A stretch of 63,320 bases of DNA, taken from an uncultured Geobacteraceae bacterium (lineage in GTDB: Bacteria > Desulfobacterota > Desulfuromonadia > Geobacterales > Pseudopelobacteraceae). The translations under genes and the position numbers were made by a program. This document shows, in pieces, positions 1 to 8,629 of this stretch (positions within the stretch are counted from its first letter, which is position 1; each line of letters starts with the position of its first letter). The notes under the pieces are model-generated. The model was given only the letters and a program-made list of their open reading frames with translations, was not told the origin of the DNA and made no database searches. The stretch is taken from NCBI GenBank assembly GCA_903876875.1, contig CAIRBT010000107.1, positions 1 through 63,320 of the forward strand, in the 5' to 3' direction.

Positions 1-350
1 ACGATATTTATGGATAAAACCTTACGTACTTTGTTGTAGTTGAAACCGGCATCCATATAGTCGGTGATCAGTTTTGCGGTGCCATACAACATGCGGTGAA
101 AATAGTCATACTGACCCTCTACCTGCAACTCAATCAATACCAGTTCACCGCCATCGATTTCTGTCAGCAGGTCAACCCGGTTCTGTTTATCCTTGGCGGT
201 TTGTTTGTTACTCTCACTTTCAAGAATGTGCTGAATTTTGACATCCTGCCCAATCAATTCTGCAATAAAGCCTTCTAATATCTCATAGTTGGCCTTGTTA
301 CGCAGCAGTTTCTTCAGTGCCCAGTCAAAGCGTACCAGTCGTTCCTGCAT
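1..350 (-). CDS. Rpn/PD-(D/E)XK nuclease-type (transposase-like) protein, N-terminal part
   Basis: About 116 N-terminal residues are visible and the gene runs off the left edge. It begins MQERLVRFDWALKKLLR and contains NRVDLLTEIDGGELVLIELQ, a D...E-x-Q nuclease-type core, followed by a tyrosine- and histidine-rich stretch (QYDYFHRMLYG). This matches the N-terminus of the Rpn / PDDEXK_2 family, annotated as recombination-promoting nucleases or putative transposases. The ATG at 350 is preceded by AGGAAGG about 9 nt upstream. Family members are scattered accessory genes and their cellular role is poorly known. Family membership is from pattern recognition; the C-terminus is not seen. Confidence 0.75.
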   Translation of the reverse strand, partial: MQERLVRFDWALKKLLRNKANYEILEGFIAELIGQDVKIQHILESESNKQTAKDKQNRVDLLTEIDGGELVLIELQVEGQYDYFHRMLYGTAKLITDYMDAGFNYNKVRKVLSINI

Positions 351-504
351 ATATATGTTACCTTCCTGGAGAAAATAACTACTAACTATCTGGTTCCGGA
401 GCCACGACAAAACCAAACGTTCAGGTTAAAATCGGCCATTTTAGATTCATTATACGGAATCGCATAAATTAATCAAAAAAATAATTGAATTCCCCCCACC
501 TTCT

Positions 505-753
505 TCACATTGCCACAACAATATTACACGTATTGGAGGCTGGATCAAAAACGAGTTTTGCTTTGTTTAATCTTATCTGCACCATGACATGACCGATCTT
601 CTCATCCAATGTACAGCCCCCCTCCCCGCTCTCGTCCCACTCACGTGTGACAAATTCACTGATTACGTTCCTGAGAGTATCGGGATTAAGCTGTTCGTAA
701 GGGATTTCAAAGCCCTGTTCCGTATGTTCATATCTCATCTCATCCATTGGCAT
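505..753 (-). CDS. UPF0270 (YheU-like) family small protein
   Basis: This 82-aa protein has the family pattern IPYEQLNPDTLRNVISEFVT, then a Glu/Gly-rich stretch, an EKIGHVMVQIRLNKAKLVFD segment and a terminal N-I. E. coli YheU is about 72 aa, so length fits. Function is unknown; YheU-type proteins are small, soluble, alpha-helical proteins. AAGGG lies about 6 nt before the ATG at 753. Only 8 nt separate it from the monooxygenase gene upstream, so the two are probably co-transcribed. Confidence 0.8.
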   Translation of the reverse strand: MPMDEMRYEHTEQGFEIPYEQLNPDTLRNVISEFVTREWDESGEGGCTLDEKIGHVMVQIRLNKAKLVFDPASNTCNIVVAM

Positions 754-761
754 TTATTCCC

Positions 762-1052
762 TTAGGCGATACAGGTCATCTTATGCACCGTTTTTTCTTC
801 GATCAAGCCATCAACAGCGGCGATGTAGTTTTTATAATGGGGAGTAGCAAGATGCCTTTCCAGGCACTCCATCGTTTCCCAGTTTTCATGAAAAATAAAT
901 ACCCGTGGATCGTTATTGTCCTGATGCAGACGGTATTCAAGACATCCGGTTTCCTGACGGGTCGGAGATATGAGCTGTAATAGTTCCCCTGTGACCGTGG
1001 CCACAGCCTCTGCTTTGACAACGAGTTTTGCAACGACAGTAACTATCGACAT
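762..1052 (-). CDS. Antibiotic biosynthesis monooxygenase (ABM) domain protein
   Basis: This 96-aa ABM/YgiN-type protein begins MSIVTVVAKLVVKAEAV. It has the typical ELLQLISPTRQETGCLEYRL segment, then FHENWE and a HLATPHYKNY segment. Family members are dimeric alpha/beta-barrel proteins; YgiN is a quinol monooxygenase, but substrates vary and cannot be read here. I chose the ATG at 1052 because AGGAGT sits 6 nt upstream. The longer frame to 1166 runs through the remains of another gene. It is probably co-transcribed with the UPF0270 gene downstream. Confidence 0.8.
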   Translation of the reverse strand: MSIVTVVAKLVVKAEAVATVTGELLQLISPTRQETGCLEYRLHQDNNDPRVFIFHENWETMECLERHLATPHYKNYIAAVDGLIEEKTVHKMTCIA

Positions 1053-1078
1053 GGAATACTCCTGTTCTCTTGGGCTTT

Positions 1079-1179
1079 CTATTTCATTATCAGATCGGCA
1101 CCCCGTGCAGCCAGTTTCAGTGTCGCATTGACCCAGACCCCCCGCTTGCGCCGGTGATGATGGCAATGTTACCTGTCAT
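1079..1179 (-). pseudogene. Short-chain dehydrogenase (SDR) N-terminal remnant
   Basis: A good ribosome site (AAGGAG) and ATG at 1179 start MTGNIAIITGASGG, the TGxxxGxG Rossmann start of an SDR. The frame then breaks and continues in another frame as ATLKLAARGADLIM before a stop at 1079-1081. These two pieces together resemble the first ~35 residues of an SDR with the end of the glycine-rich loop deleted. The remaining ~210 residues expected are absent. It directly precedes the ABM gene, a pairing seen elsewhere, so a deletion has probably fused the start of an SDR gene to the ABM gene's upstream region. Confidence 0.6.
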
Positions 1180-1205
1180 AGTGCTGCTCCTTATTAGGAA
1201 TGGCT

Positions 1206-2054
1206 TCAGGTAATATCCTCAGTGGCAAATCGCTTGAAAAGCAATGCGCCAAGAATAAGGCAGTAAAGAAGAACATTGACGAGTGGATAGACGGCAGCGA
1301 GACCATGGCTTACTTCGCCCTCCATCAATGAAGATGCCACCTGTTGAACACCCAACAGTTTTGGCCAAAGAACATACACTATTTTCCACCATGTCACCTC
1401 GGCCTGCGGTTGCCCGGCCGATTGCTGCACCATCGCCTGAACAAACTGACTTTTGCTGGCAGCAGCTATGCCATCAGCGATAAAGCCACTGATACCGACA
1501 GCCGTTATGCACAGAAAGGCCACAATATCCGGCATCAGAAGCGAAAAAAGTAGTAGAGCAATCACCACAAAGAGCAGGTTTATCGAACAGAGCAGTGAGC
1601 CGACGAGCACTTCAGGCATGAAAATTTTTAAACTAATTGCTGTGAGCAAAAAAACGAGGCTATGCAGGATGATCATGAACAGTGCTGATAAGCCCCAGAC
1701 ACCGATAATTTTTCCCATAACATACTGCCACCGCTCTATCGGTTTTGACAAAACAGAGGACAGCGTCCCTTCTGCCCGGTCGCGCCTGAATATGCGCATC
1801 GACAGTAACGCTGCAATGACCATCACGCCAAAAGCAATCATGTGAAAGGTCGCTTTCGACACGGTTCTGACAATGGTTTCTACATCAACTGTCTGACCGT
1901 TCACCTGGTAATTACCGTGGTAACAGCCACGAATAAGTAACACACCCATGACACAGGCAACAAACAGTGCGACAAAACTTCGCTGCCGCACTTCGTCTAT
2001 GAAGGTAAATTTGGCAATCCTGAGCAGGGGAACCATTTTTTTTGAGGTATCCAT
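1206..2054 (-). CDS. ABC-2 type transporter permease
   Basis: This 282-aa membrane protein has about six hydrophobic segments: around residues 25-42, 72-90, 118-145, 155-172, 180-195 and near the C-terminus. It carries the ABC-2 signature region around residues 85-110 (MRIFRRDRAEGTLSSVLSKP), as in NosY-like permeases. It is the membrane half of an exporter whose ATPase is encoded immediately upstream. The ATPase stop codon and this ATG are adjacent and AAAGG precedes the start, suggesting translational coupling. The substrate is unknown; NosFY-type systems act on envelope or metal-enzyme maturation, but nothing here identifies the cargo. Confidence 0.85.
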   Translation of the reverse strand: MDTSKKMVPLLRIAKFTFIDEVRQRSFVALFVACVMGVLLIRGCYHGNYQVNGQTVDVETIVRTVSKATFHMIAFGVMVIAALLSMRIFRRDRAEGTLSSVLSKPIERWQYVMGKIIGVWGLSALFMIILHSLVFLLTAISLKIFMPEVLVGSLLCSINLLFVVIALLLFSLLMPDIVAFLCITAVGISGFIADGIAAASKSQFVQAMVQQSAGQPQAEVTWWKIVYVLWPKLLGVQQVASSLMEGEVSHGLAAVYPLVNVLLYCLILGALLFKRFATEDIT

Positions 2055-2055
2055 G

Positions 2056-2760
2056 TTAACCTTTCACCAACCGGACAAACAGATCTTCCAGCGTCTCACC
2101 ATCTGTGACAATGGCGGAAATTGTATCTTTTACCAGAAGCCTGCCACGGTTGACAATTGCTGCGGTGTCACAGATTTTCTCAACCTCCGACAGCAGGTGT
2201 GAATTCAGGAAAACCGTCATACCCTGCCCTTTTAACGTTTCAAGGAGCAGACGAATTTCCCTGATGCCGATGGGATCCAGGCCGGAGGTCGGTTCATCAA
2301 GAATCAACAGTTTTGGATCGCCCAGGAGTGCAGCACCCAGGCCAAACCGCTGCACCATCCCCTTGGAATAGGTGGCAACCGTTGTATGTTCCCTCCCCTG
2401 CATACCAATCAGTTCGACAATGCGTCTACAGTGGTCGGCAGCATCAGACCGTTTCATATCCAATAACTCTGCACACCGCAGCAGGTAGTGCCAACCGGTG
2501 AGTGAGGGAGGAATGCGGTGGTTTTCAGCAAGATACCCGATTGAATGTCGGCATTCTGCCCGGGTACTTGGAATACCGCTTACCGATAAACTACCCGACG
2601 AAGGGCGCGTAAAATCGAGCAACATCTTAACGATTGTCGTTTTACCGGCACCATTGGGTCCAAGCAGAGCAAAACATTCACCCTGTTTGACGGTAAAGGA
2701 AACATCATCAACAGCGGTAAGTAACTCATATCGTTTAGTAACATTTTTCAATTCAATCAT
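2056..2760 (-). CDS. ABC transporter ATP-binding protein (CcmA/NosF type)
   Basis: This 234-aa ATPase has Walker A GPNGAGKT (near residue 39), a Q-loop region, a degenerate signature (YSKGMVQRFGLG), Walker B LLILDEPTSGLDP and a switch histidine (LNSHLLSEVE). The signature motif reads YSKGM instead of LSGGQ, usual for this exporter subfamily. I chose the ATG at 2760 (MIELKNVTKRYE), where family similarity begins. The longer frame to 2850 would include a promoter-like sequence. It pairs with the permease downstream. Confidence 0.88.
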   Translation of the reverse strand: MIELKNVTKRYELLTAVDDVSFTVKQGECFALLGPNGAGKTTIVKMLLDFTRPSSGSLSVSGIPSTRAECRHSIGYLAENHRIPPSLTGWHYLLRCAELLDMKRSDAADHCRRIVELIGMQGREHTTVATYSKGMVQRFGLGAALLGDPKLLILDEPTSGLDPIGIREIRLLLETLKGQGMTVFLNSHLLSEVEKICDTAAIVNRGRLLVKDTISAIVTDGETLEDLFVRLVKG

Positions 2761-2804
2761 AACAGAGGCTCTTTTCTGATCGTGGCTGAATGCTCCGACA
2801 GCTG

Positions 2805-2834
2805 GCAATAGATTGCCGACATGCACAGTGTCAA
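2805..2834 (-). promoter_or_regulatory. Candidate sigma70 promoter for the ABC transporter genes
   Basis: On the minus strand TTGACA (2834-2829) is followed after 18 nt by TATTGC (2810-2805). The -35 is perfect and the -10 is weak. It lies 45-75 nt upstream of the ATPase start, in the 233-bp divergent region shared with the SNF2 gene. Confidence 0.4.
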
Positions 2835-2993
2835 CTCCGTTTTTGCTCAACCAAAGATAGCTTATGTCAGTTCATACTAAAACCCAAGAGAAAACTTCCG
2901 TACGCCACCCCAACATTTACCATTGCCCATTTCCCTCCATCGTTCTATACATTGCTTCATCACGGTAACATCCAACTTCCCGGAGAGGGTTCT

Positions 2994-5900
2994 ATGCACA
3001 CTGTTGACAAGCAAACGTACGATTATTTATGCAGTTACCAATCGCTTTCTCATAACGAGCAGCAAGTCCTCAAGATGCTTGCGCTCTTTATCACACCGTT
3101 TTCCAGCACCACCCTTGCTCTCTGCCTCCAAAAAGCGGGGCTCCGCATGAACGGGGATAAAAACGTTACAGCCCAATCACTCAACCCACTATTGACACGT
3201 TTGTGCTCCCTTGAACTGGTAATTAATGGGCACGGCGGTTTATCGTGTCAACCGCTCCTTCTTCACCCACTTATGGGTGAACTCGAAAAGCACAAGGAAT
3301 TAGGACGCTTTGTTAAAGCATTTCAAGAGGGCACCTCACAACACCATCGTTCAATCTACTATAAAACGTTCCTCCACTGCGTACAGGATATACGCATCGC
3401 TCTGTATCTGAGAAAAGAAGCCGATGTCGATGTGTGCCTGGAGTATTGTCAATCTTTCTATAACTCTGATTACCACAGACTTCACCCCTTTGCCATCATT
3501 TGTCCCGAACCACTTGACAAAGAATGGCTTCTTTCCCTGCCGGAACGTCTGTTTACCAAAATATTAACAGTGCTTCTTGACCACTCCCTCACAAACATGA
3601 TGCCAACAACCGCATTTGGCATTCTTGAATACTCTATTATAGTGAACAAAATACCATTGATTTCCCAGTGTTGTCTGTATGTATCACAGCTCCTGCTTCG
3701 CGGCCGGATACGGGATGCCCAGCGACTGCTTGGCACCGCGCACCTTGAAAACTATACTGAGTTTGACGGCTGGTTGGCACTATTATGTGATGACGACACC
3801 ACGGCCATCAACTGCTTTGAGCAGGGTTTAAAGCGCATCAGGCGGGAAACAGGCAAGCGCAAAGTGTTTTATCAAGATACTACCGGGTTATTCTTCCTCA
3901 TTGCTCTGGTACGGAGTGGAGAACCGATCCATTTAAAAGCCGCCATTGATTTTATCGACATGCTGGCAAAAGAGAGACATTTCCCCCACATTGCGGCCTG
4001 CTGGATGCTCTATTATCTTGCCCAAAGCCGTCTCGGAAATAATCATAGTAAGCCTGAATTTGAACAGGCATGTCACACCGAATATCCGCTCAGCCCACTG
4101 TTTTCTTTTATCCATTCACTGGTATCCCATTGGGCTGGACTCGTCATACCCTCGTTACACCTTATCCAATTGAAATTCGTACAGGAAGGGTGCGATTCAG
4201 CAGGATTTTATTGGATAATGGCTGAAGCGTCATTACTAAGAAAAACGTTCGATCCCACCGGCACCTATGACACAACCAGAGCCGAAAGCCTTTTTTTCAG
4301 TGAGGGCATATGCCGTTTGTCACAAAGTTCGGTACATGGCCATGACTGGGAAAGATCATTAAAGGCACTTCTGGCAATAGGCTCGGATACTCCTGCAAAA
4401 GAGACCATCCCGAAGCAGTCACGTCTGGTCTGGCTCCTGTCAGGAGACAATGACCATCTCGAAATTCAGCCGGTAGAGCAGAAACAGACGAACAAAGGGT
4501 GGACGGGTGGCCGCAATGCCGGTTTAAAACGCTTATATGAAGAGAGCGCCACACTTGATTTTCTGACTCCCCACGACAGAAAGATTATCGCCTGCATCCG
4601 TAAAGAGCGCAGTTACGGCTATTATTCACAAAGCAGTTATGAGTTTGACACCATCAAGGCCATGGGTGCCATGATTGACCATCCATTTGTCTTTAACCAT
4701 TCCTGTCACGAAGAGCAGGTTACCGTGAGCAAGGGAGCTTTTACACTTGAAGTGCTCCGCACGGGTGACAATTTAACCGTTACGCTCTCCCCACTTCCAA
4801 GCAGTGACGGCACCCCATTTTACCGATGGGAAGGGGCTTCCCGTTTGATGCTTTTTGAACCGACCGCTGAGCAACGACGCATCGCCTCCATCATCGGTGA
4901 GGGGCTCATCATACCTGAAACAGGTGAAAAACAAATTACTGCGGCAATTACCGCCATCTCCCCCCACGTAACCATCCATTCAGACGTGGCGGGTGACGAA
5001 AACGGAACTGCTGAAACCGTCGTAACAGATACCCGCCTGTACATACTGCTGCGACCTTCCGGTGATGGCGTCACCGTTGAGCTGCGCATCCGTCCATTTG
5101 GCGAACATGGCCCGACGTTCCCCCCCGCACGAGGTGGGGCAACGCTCATTGCCCAGGTTCAGGGGAAAAAAGTGCAGTGCCGCCGCGACCAGGCTCTGGA
5201 ACGGCAACGGCATGAGACACTCGTACAGATGTGCAGCACTTTTGATCTCTACGAATGTCACGAAGAACAATGGCGCATTGAAAATCCCGAAGGAACACTG
5301 GAACTCCTGGAGGAACTGCACGCAGCAATGATCAATGCCCCGGATGCCTATGTCATGCAATGGCCGGAAGGGGAACGCTTCAAATTGCGCGGTTCAGCCT
5401 CATGGGAACGACTGAAATTGTCGGTTCACTCCGGCAAAGATTGGTTTTCTTTGGAGGGGCAGGTTCCGATATCAGAAGAGGAGGTCATCACCTTACAACG
5501 CCTGATGGAACTTATGGATACCGGTAAGGGGCGCTTTATTCAGCTTGAAGAGGGGCAATTTCTGGCACTTTCCGACGAGTTTCGTCGCCGATTGGCAGAC
5601 CTGAAAAGGGTCGTTGACCAAAATGGCAAAGAACCGCGTTTTCACCCCCTCGCGGCCTCACTTGTGAACGAAGCCGTTGAAGGGGTCGGAGGCCTCAAGG
5701 GGGATAAAGTCTGGAAGACCACACTTGCCCGCTGCCACGAAGCTGAAAAGTTGCAACCCACTCTCCCCGCGACACTTCAGACAGAACTACGTGATTATCA
5801 GCGTGAGGGTTTTGAATGGCTCAGTCGCCTTGCCCACTGGGGGGTCGGTGCCTGCCTGGCGGACGACATGGGACTTGGTAAAACCATTCAAACGTTGGCA

Positions 5901-7169
5901 CTGCTTATCAATCGCGCGCCTGCGGGGCCGTCTCTGGTCTTGGCTCCCACCTCTGTATGCCTCAATTGGGAAGCCGAGGCTCGACGTTTTGCCCCAACGC
6001 TACTGCCGCGAATTTTTGGCACCGGTAACAGAAAATCATTTATCGAATCACTTCAGCCATTTGATCTGGTCATCTGTAGCTACACGTTATTCCAACAGGA
6101 AGCGGAGTTAATGAATTCGGTTCGTTGGGAAACCGCCGTACTTGATGAAGCCCAGGCGATTAAAAACATGGCGACCAAGCGGTCACAAGCTGCCATGAAC
6201 ATCAATGCGGGATTCCGGATCGCCACAACCGGCACCCCCGTGGAAAATCGCCTGGACGAGTTGTGGAACCTGTTCCGGTTCCTCAACCCCGGCCTGCTTG
6301 GCTCCCATAAGAGCTTTACCGAACGATTTGCCACACCGATTGAGCGGGATCGGGACAAGCCTGCCCGCACCCTTCTCAAAAAAATAATTCGCCCCTTTAT
6401 CTTGCGACGTACCAAAAGCCAGGTCTTGCAGGAACTCCCTCCCCGTACCGACATTGTTCACCGGGTAGAACTCTCAAGCGAAGAAGCCTCTTTTTACGAA
6501 GCCTTGCGACGTAAGGCACTGGACAATCTGAATGGAGGTGCTGAAGGACAAACAGCGGGTGAGCGGCAAATCCGCATTCTTGCCGAGATTATGCGGTTAC
6601 GCCGGGCATGTTGTAACCCCCGGCTTGTACTGCCGGAATGCACTATTGCCAGTGCAAAACTTACGGCATTTCGGGAAATTGTTGATGAACTGCGTGAGAA
6701 TGGCCACCGGGCTCTTGTCTTCAGCCAATTTGTGGATCACCTCTCCATACTCCGGAAAGAACTGGAAAAAAGCAGCATTACCTACCAGTATCTAGACGGC
6801 TCAACGCCCTCAAAGGAGCGACAGGAGCGGGTCAAAGCATTTCAATCCGGGCAGGGAGAGCTGTTCCTTATCAGCCTGAAAGCGGGGGGAGTGGGACTCA
6901 ACCTGACCGCTGCTGACTACGTGATCCATATGGATCCATGGTGGAACCCAGCCGTAGAGGATCAAGCCTCCGACAGGGCGCATCGCATCGGCCAACTGCG
7001 ACCGGTCACCGTGTACCGTTTAGTTGCCACCAATACCATTGAGGAAAAAATTGTTGCTCTCCACGGCCAGAAACGTGACCTGGCAGATTCACTACTGGAA
7101 GGGACCGATTCTGCGGCACGGGTATCGGTTAATGATCTCCTGGAACTGCTACGGGAAAGTGCGGAGTAA
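2994..7169 (+). CDS. SNF2/RapA-type DEAD/DEAH helicase
   Basis: A 1391-aa SWI2/SNF2 ATPase. The C-terminal ~450 residues hold the helicase core: motif I DDMGLGKT (near residue 957), motif II DEAQ (near 1051), the LRRTKSQVLQELPPRT segment, then LISLKAGGVGLNLT and DRAHRIGQ (near 1329). The ~900-residue N-terminal part is predicted helical/TPR-like, then beta-rich, and has no motif I can name. Such proteins remodel protein-DNA complexes or help RNA polymerase recycling. The ATG at 2994 follows GGAGAGGG by 5 nt; the frame is open back to 2790 but without a good ribosome site. The gene is monocistronic. Confidence 0.88.
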   Translation: MHTVDKQTYDYLCSYQSLSHNEQQVLKMLALFITPFSSTTLALCLQKAGLRMNGDKNVTAQSLNPLLTRLCSLELVINGHGGLSCQPLLLHPLMGELEKHKELGRFVKAFQEGTSQHHRSIYYKTFLHCVQDIRIALYLRKEADVDVCLEYCQSFYNSDYHRLHPFAIICPEPLDKEWLLSLPERLFTKILTVLLDHSLTNMMPTTAFGILEYSIIVNKIPLISQCCLYVSQLLLRGRIRDAQRLLGTAHLENYTEFDGWLALLCDDDTTAINCFEQGLKRIRRETGKRKVFYQDTTGLFFLIALVRSGEPIHLKAAIDFIDMLAKERHFPHIAACWMLYYLAQSRLGNNHSKPEFEQACHTEYPLSPLFSFIHSLVSHWAGLVIPSLHLIQLKFVQEGCDSAGFYWIMAEASLLRKTFDPTGTYDTTRAESLFFSEGICRLSQSSVHGHDWERSLKALLAIGSDTPAKETIPKQSRLVWLLSGDNDHLEIQPVEQKQTNKGWTGGRNAGLKRLYEESATLDFLTPHDRKIIACIRKERSYGYYSQSSYEFDTIKAMGAMIDHPFVFNHSCHEEQVTVSKGAFTLEVLRTGDNLTVTLSPLPSSDGTPFYRWEGASRLMLFEPTAEQRRIASIIGEGLIIPETGEKQITAAITAISPHVTIHSDVAGDENGTAETVVTDTRLYILLRPSGDGVTVELRIRPFGEHGPTFPPARGGATLIAQVQGKKVQCRRDQALERQRHETLVQMCSTFDLYECHEEQWRIENPEGTLELLEELHAAMINAPDAYVMQWPEGERFKLRGSASWERLKLSVHSGKDWFSLEGQVPISEEEVITLQRLMELMDTGKGRFIQLEEGQFLALSDEFRRRLADLKRVVDQNGKEPRFHPLAASLVNEAVEGVGGLKGDKVWKTTLARCHEAEKLQPTLPATLQTELRDYQREGFEWLSRLAHWGVGACLADDMGLGKTIQTLALLINRAPAGPSLVLAPTSVCLNWEAEARRFAPTLLPRIFGTGNRKSFIESLQPFDLVICSYTLFQQEAELMNSVRWETAVLDEAQAIKNMATKRSQAAMNINAGFRIATTGTPVENRLDELWNLFRFLNPGLLGSHKSFTERFATPIERDRDKPARTLLKKIIRPFILRRTKSQVLQELPPRTDIVHRVELSSEEASFYEALRRKALDNLNGGAEGQTAGERQIRILAEIMRLRRACCNPRLVLPECTIASAKLTAFREIVDELRENGHRALVFSQFVDHLSILRKELEKSSITYQYLDGSTPSKERQERVKAFQSGQGELFLISLKAGGVGLNLTAADYVIHMDPWWNPAVEDQASDRAHRIGQLRPVTVYRLVATNTIEEKIVALHGQKRDLADSLLEGTDSAARVSVNDLLELLRESAE

Positions 7170-7198
7170 CTATTCAGCACATTTTCAAAGGCGGCATT

Positions 7199-7314
7199 AA
7201 CCACGAAAGGCACGAAAGAGGTTCACCGCAGTAGAATCGACCAATGCAAGCCTTTACAGTAAACTCAGGTTTAAAAAGCTACCATATTTCGTGTCGTTCG
7301 TATGTTTCGTGGTT
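7199..7314. repeat. Inverted-repeat spacer element (AACCACGAAA ends)
   Basis: AACCACGAAA at 7199-7208 is matched by its reverse complement at 7305-7314, with further imperfect similarity inward (CACGAA / TTCGTATG). This resembles a short interspersed sequence often seen between genes in this group of bacteria. No coding capacity. Confidence 0.45.
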
Positions 7315-7340
7315 CAACTGCTTTTTTGAGCGGTAACACT

Positions 7341-7371
7341 CCGCCCCCCCTGCCACCTGCAGGGGGGGCGG
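7341..7371. terminator. GC-rich hairpin between convergent genes
   Basis: A perfect 13-bp stem (7341-7353 with 7359-7371) with a 5-nt loop lies between the convergent SNF2 and aroF genes. No T-run follows on either strand, so it may end transcripts inefficiently or protect 3' ends. Confidence 0.4.
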
Positions 7372-7381
7372 ACAAAATATT

Positions 7382-8401
7382 CTACAGCGTCCTGCCATCG
7401 GCCTCGGCAAAAAGACGGAGCTTTTTCATCATTTCAGCGAATTTTTCCGGTTTCAATGATTGCGCCCCGTCGGACGATGCATGTTCGGGATCGGGGTGAA
7501 CCTCAACGATTAGACCGTCGGCACCGGCGGCAACGGCGGCATAACTCATGGGAGCAACATAATGGTGATTGCCCGTACCGTGGGAGGGATCAATGACCAC
7601 CGGCAGGTGGGTTTTCCCCTTCAGTACCGGTATGGCAGACAAATCAAGGGTATTGCGAGTTGCCGTTTCAAAGGTTCTGATGCCCCGTTCACAGAGAATA
7701 ACCGACTGATTCCCCTCACTCATGATGTACTCGGCACTCATGAGCAGTTCCTGAATGGTCATGGCCATCCCCCGCTTCAGCAGTACCGGTTTACCAAGCT
7801 GCCCCACCTTTTTGAGCAGAGCAAAGTTTTGTGAATTTCGGGCACCGATTTGCAAAATATCGGCATAATCAGCCACCATGTCGGCGGTTTCCGGATTGAT
7901 AACTTCTGTAACAAAAGGCAGGCCGGTCAGATCCCTGGCCTTAGCCAGCAGTTTAAGTCCCTCCTCCTCAAGTCCCTGAAAGGAATAGGGAGAAGTGCGG
8001 GGTTTGAAGGCACCACCACGCAAGATATGGGCACCCGATTGTTTCACCGCACGGGCCGACTCAAGAATCTGCTCTTCACTTTCCACCGAACAGGGACCGG
8101 CCATCATAATGATGCGGGAACCACCAATGACCACATCATCACTGATGCGTACCGTACTGGACTCCTTCTTGACTTCAAAGGAAGCCAACTTGTACGGCTG
8201 GAGAATAGGCACCACATTTTCAACCCCATGGAGGGTTTCCAGGGCTTGAAGTGCCAGTTTGCCCCGCTCGTCGCCAATGGCACCGATCACATCGCGGGTA
8301 GTGCCATGGATAACATGGGAAGTGTATCCCAGCTCCTTGATCCGCTTTAAGACTTCATCCCGGTCTTTCTCTGCAGCTCCTGCCTTCATAACGATTATCA
8401 T
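7382..8401 (-). CDS. aroF: 3-deoxy-7-phosphoheptulonate (DAHP) synthase
   Basis: A 339-aa enzyme condensing phosphoenolpyruvate and erythrose-4-phosphate, the first step of the shikimate pathway to Phe, Tyr and Trp. The N-terminal ~75 residues ([20 protein letters not shown]) form the ferredoxin/ACT-like domain of the Thermotoga/Bacillus-type enzyme. The catalytic barrel follows, with [21 protein letters not shown], a metal/substrate region [11 protein letters not shown] and [12 protein letters not shown] chose the ATG at 8401 (GGA about 7 nt upstream), which gives the usual family length; the frame extends to 8665 but that upstream part is a regulatory leader. A Phe/Tyr/Trp-rich leader peptide and terminator lie directly upstream, indicating attenuation by aromatic amino acid supply. 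Confidence 0.93.
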   Translation of the reverse strand: MIIVMKAGAAEKDRDEVLKRIKELGYTSHVIHGTTRDVIGAIGDERGKLALQALETLHGVENVVPILQPYKLASFEVKKESSTVRISDDVVIGGSRIIMMAGPCSVESEEQILESARAVKQSGAHILRGGAFKPRTSPYSFQGLEEEGLKLLAKARDLTGLPFVTEVINPETADMVADYADILQIGARNSQNFALLKKVGQLGKPVLLKRGMAMTIQELLMSAEYIMSEGNQSVILCERGIRTFETATRNTLDLSAIPVLKGKTHLPVVIDPSHGTGNHHYVAPMSYAAVAAGADGLIVEVHPDPEHASSDGAQSLKPEKFAEMMKKLRLFAEADGRTL

Positions 8402-8422
8402 AGGGTGTCCTTTCATCCCACA

Positions 8423-8461
8423 AACAGTAAGAGCCGGGAATCTTCCCCGGCTCTTACTGTT
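8423..8461 (-). promoter_or_regulatory. Perfect 16-bp hairpin just upstream of aroF
   Basis: 8423-8438 pairs perfectly with 8446-8461 around a 7-nt loop. On the minus strand it follows the attenuator's U-tract and ends about 20 nt before the aroF ATG. No U-run follows it, so it is more likely a stabilising or translation-affecting stem than a second terminator. Confidence 0.55.
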
Positions 8462-8465
8462 CTCG

Positions 8466-8511
8466 CGAAAACAGAAAACAACCGGGGTAGACTCGCGTCT
8501 GCCCCGGTTGT
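8466..8511 (-). terminator. Intrinsic terminator (attenuator) in the aroF leader
   Basis: RNA segment 8511-8497 pairs with 8492-8478 (14 of 15 positions, one C-A mismatch) around the loop GCGA. It is followed on the minus strand by TTTTCTGTTTT. It sits between the leader peptide and aroF. Segment 8504-8497 (GGGCAGAC) can alternatively pair with 8557-8550 (GTCTGCCC), which overlaps the end of the leader-peptide frame; that pairing would block the terminator. Confidence 0.85.
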
Positions 8512-8535
8512 GGTTTTGTGTGATAGCTTCTCGGC

Positions 8536-8622
8536 TTACACCTCTACCCGGGCAGACGGCCTGAAGTAAAAGCCGTACCAGAAATAAAAGTTGAAAGTTG
8601 TAAAGAAGCGGTGTGAGTTCAT
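8536..8622 (-). CDS. Aromatic-rich leader peptide of aroF
   Basis: A 28-codon frame, ATG at 8622 and TAA at 8538-8536, reads MNSHRFF then [13 protein letters not shown] then RPSARVEV. Seven Phe, three Tyr and one Trp make 11 of 28 residues, nine of them Phe/Tyr/Trp codons within residues 10-20. This is the hallmark of attenuation leaders such as pheA or pheST. Codons 16-17 (8576-8572, ACGGC) can pair with 8560-8556 (GCCGT), forming the protector stem; a ribosome stalled on aromatic codons would cover it and free the anti-terminator. The stop codon lies just past the anti-terminator segment, as expected. No Shine-Dalgarno is obvious and the ATG may be at or next to the transcript start. No homology search was possible. 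Confidence 0.82.
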   Translation of the reverse strand: MNSHRFFTTFNFYFWYGFYFRPSARVEV

Positions 8623-8629
8623 AGTTTGT

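Noticed and set aside
96-278. Plus-strand 60-codon frame at the left end
   Set aside because: It lies antisense to the Rpn-type gene and has no ribosome site or recognisable protein.
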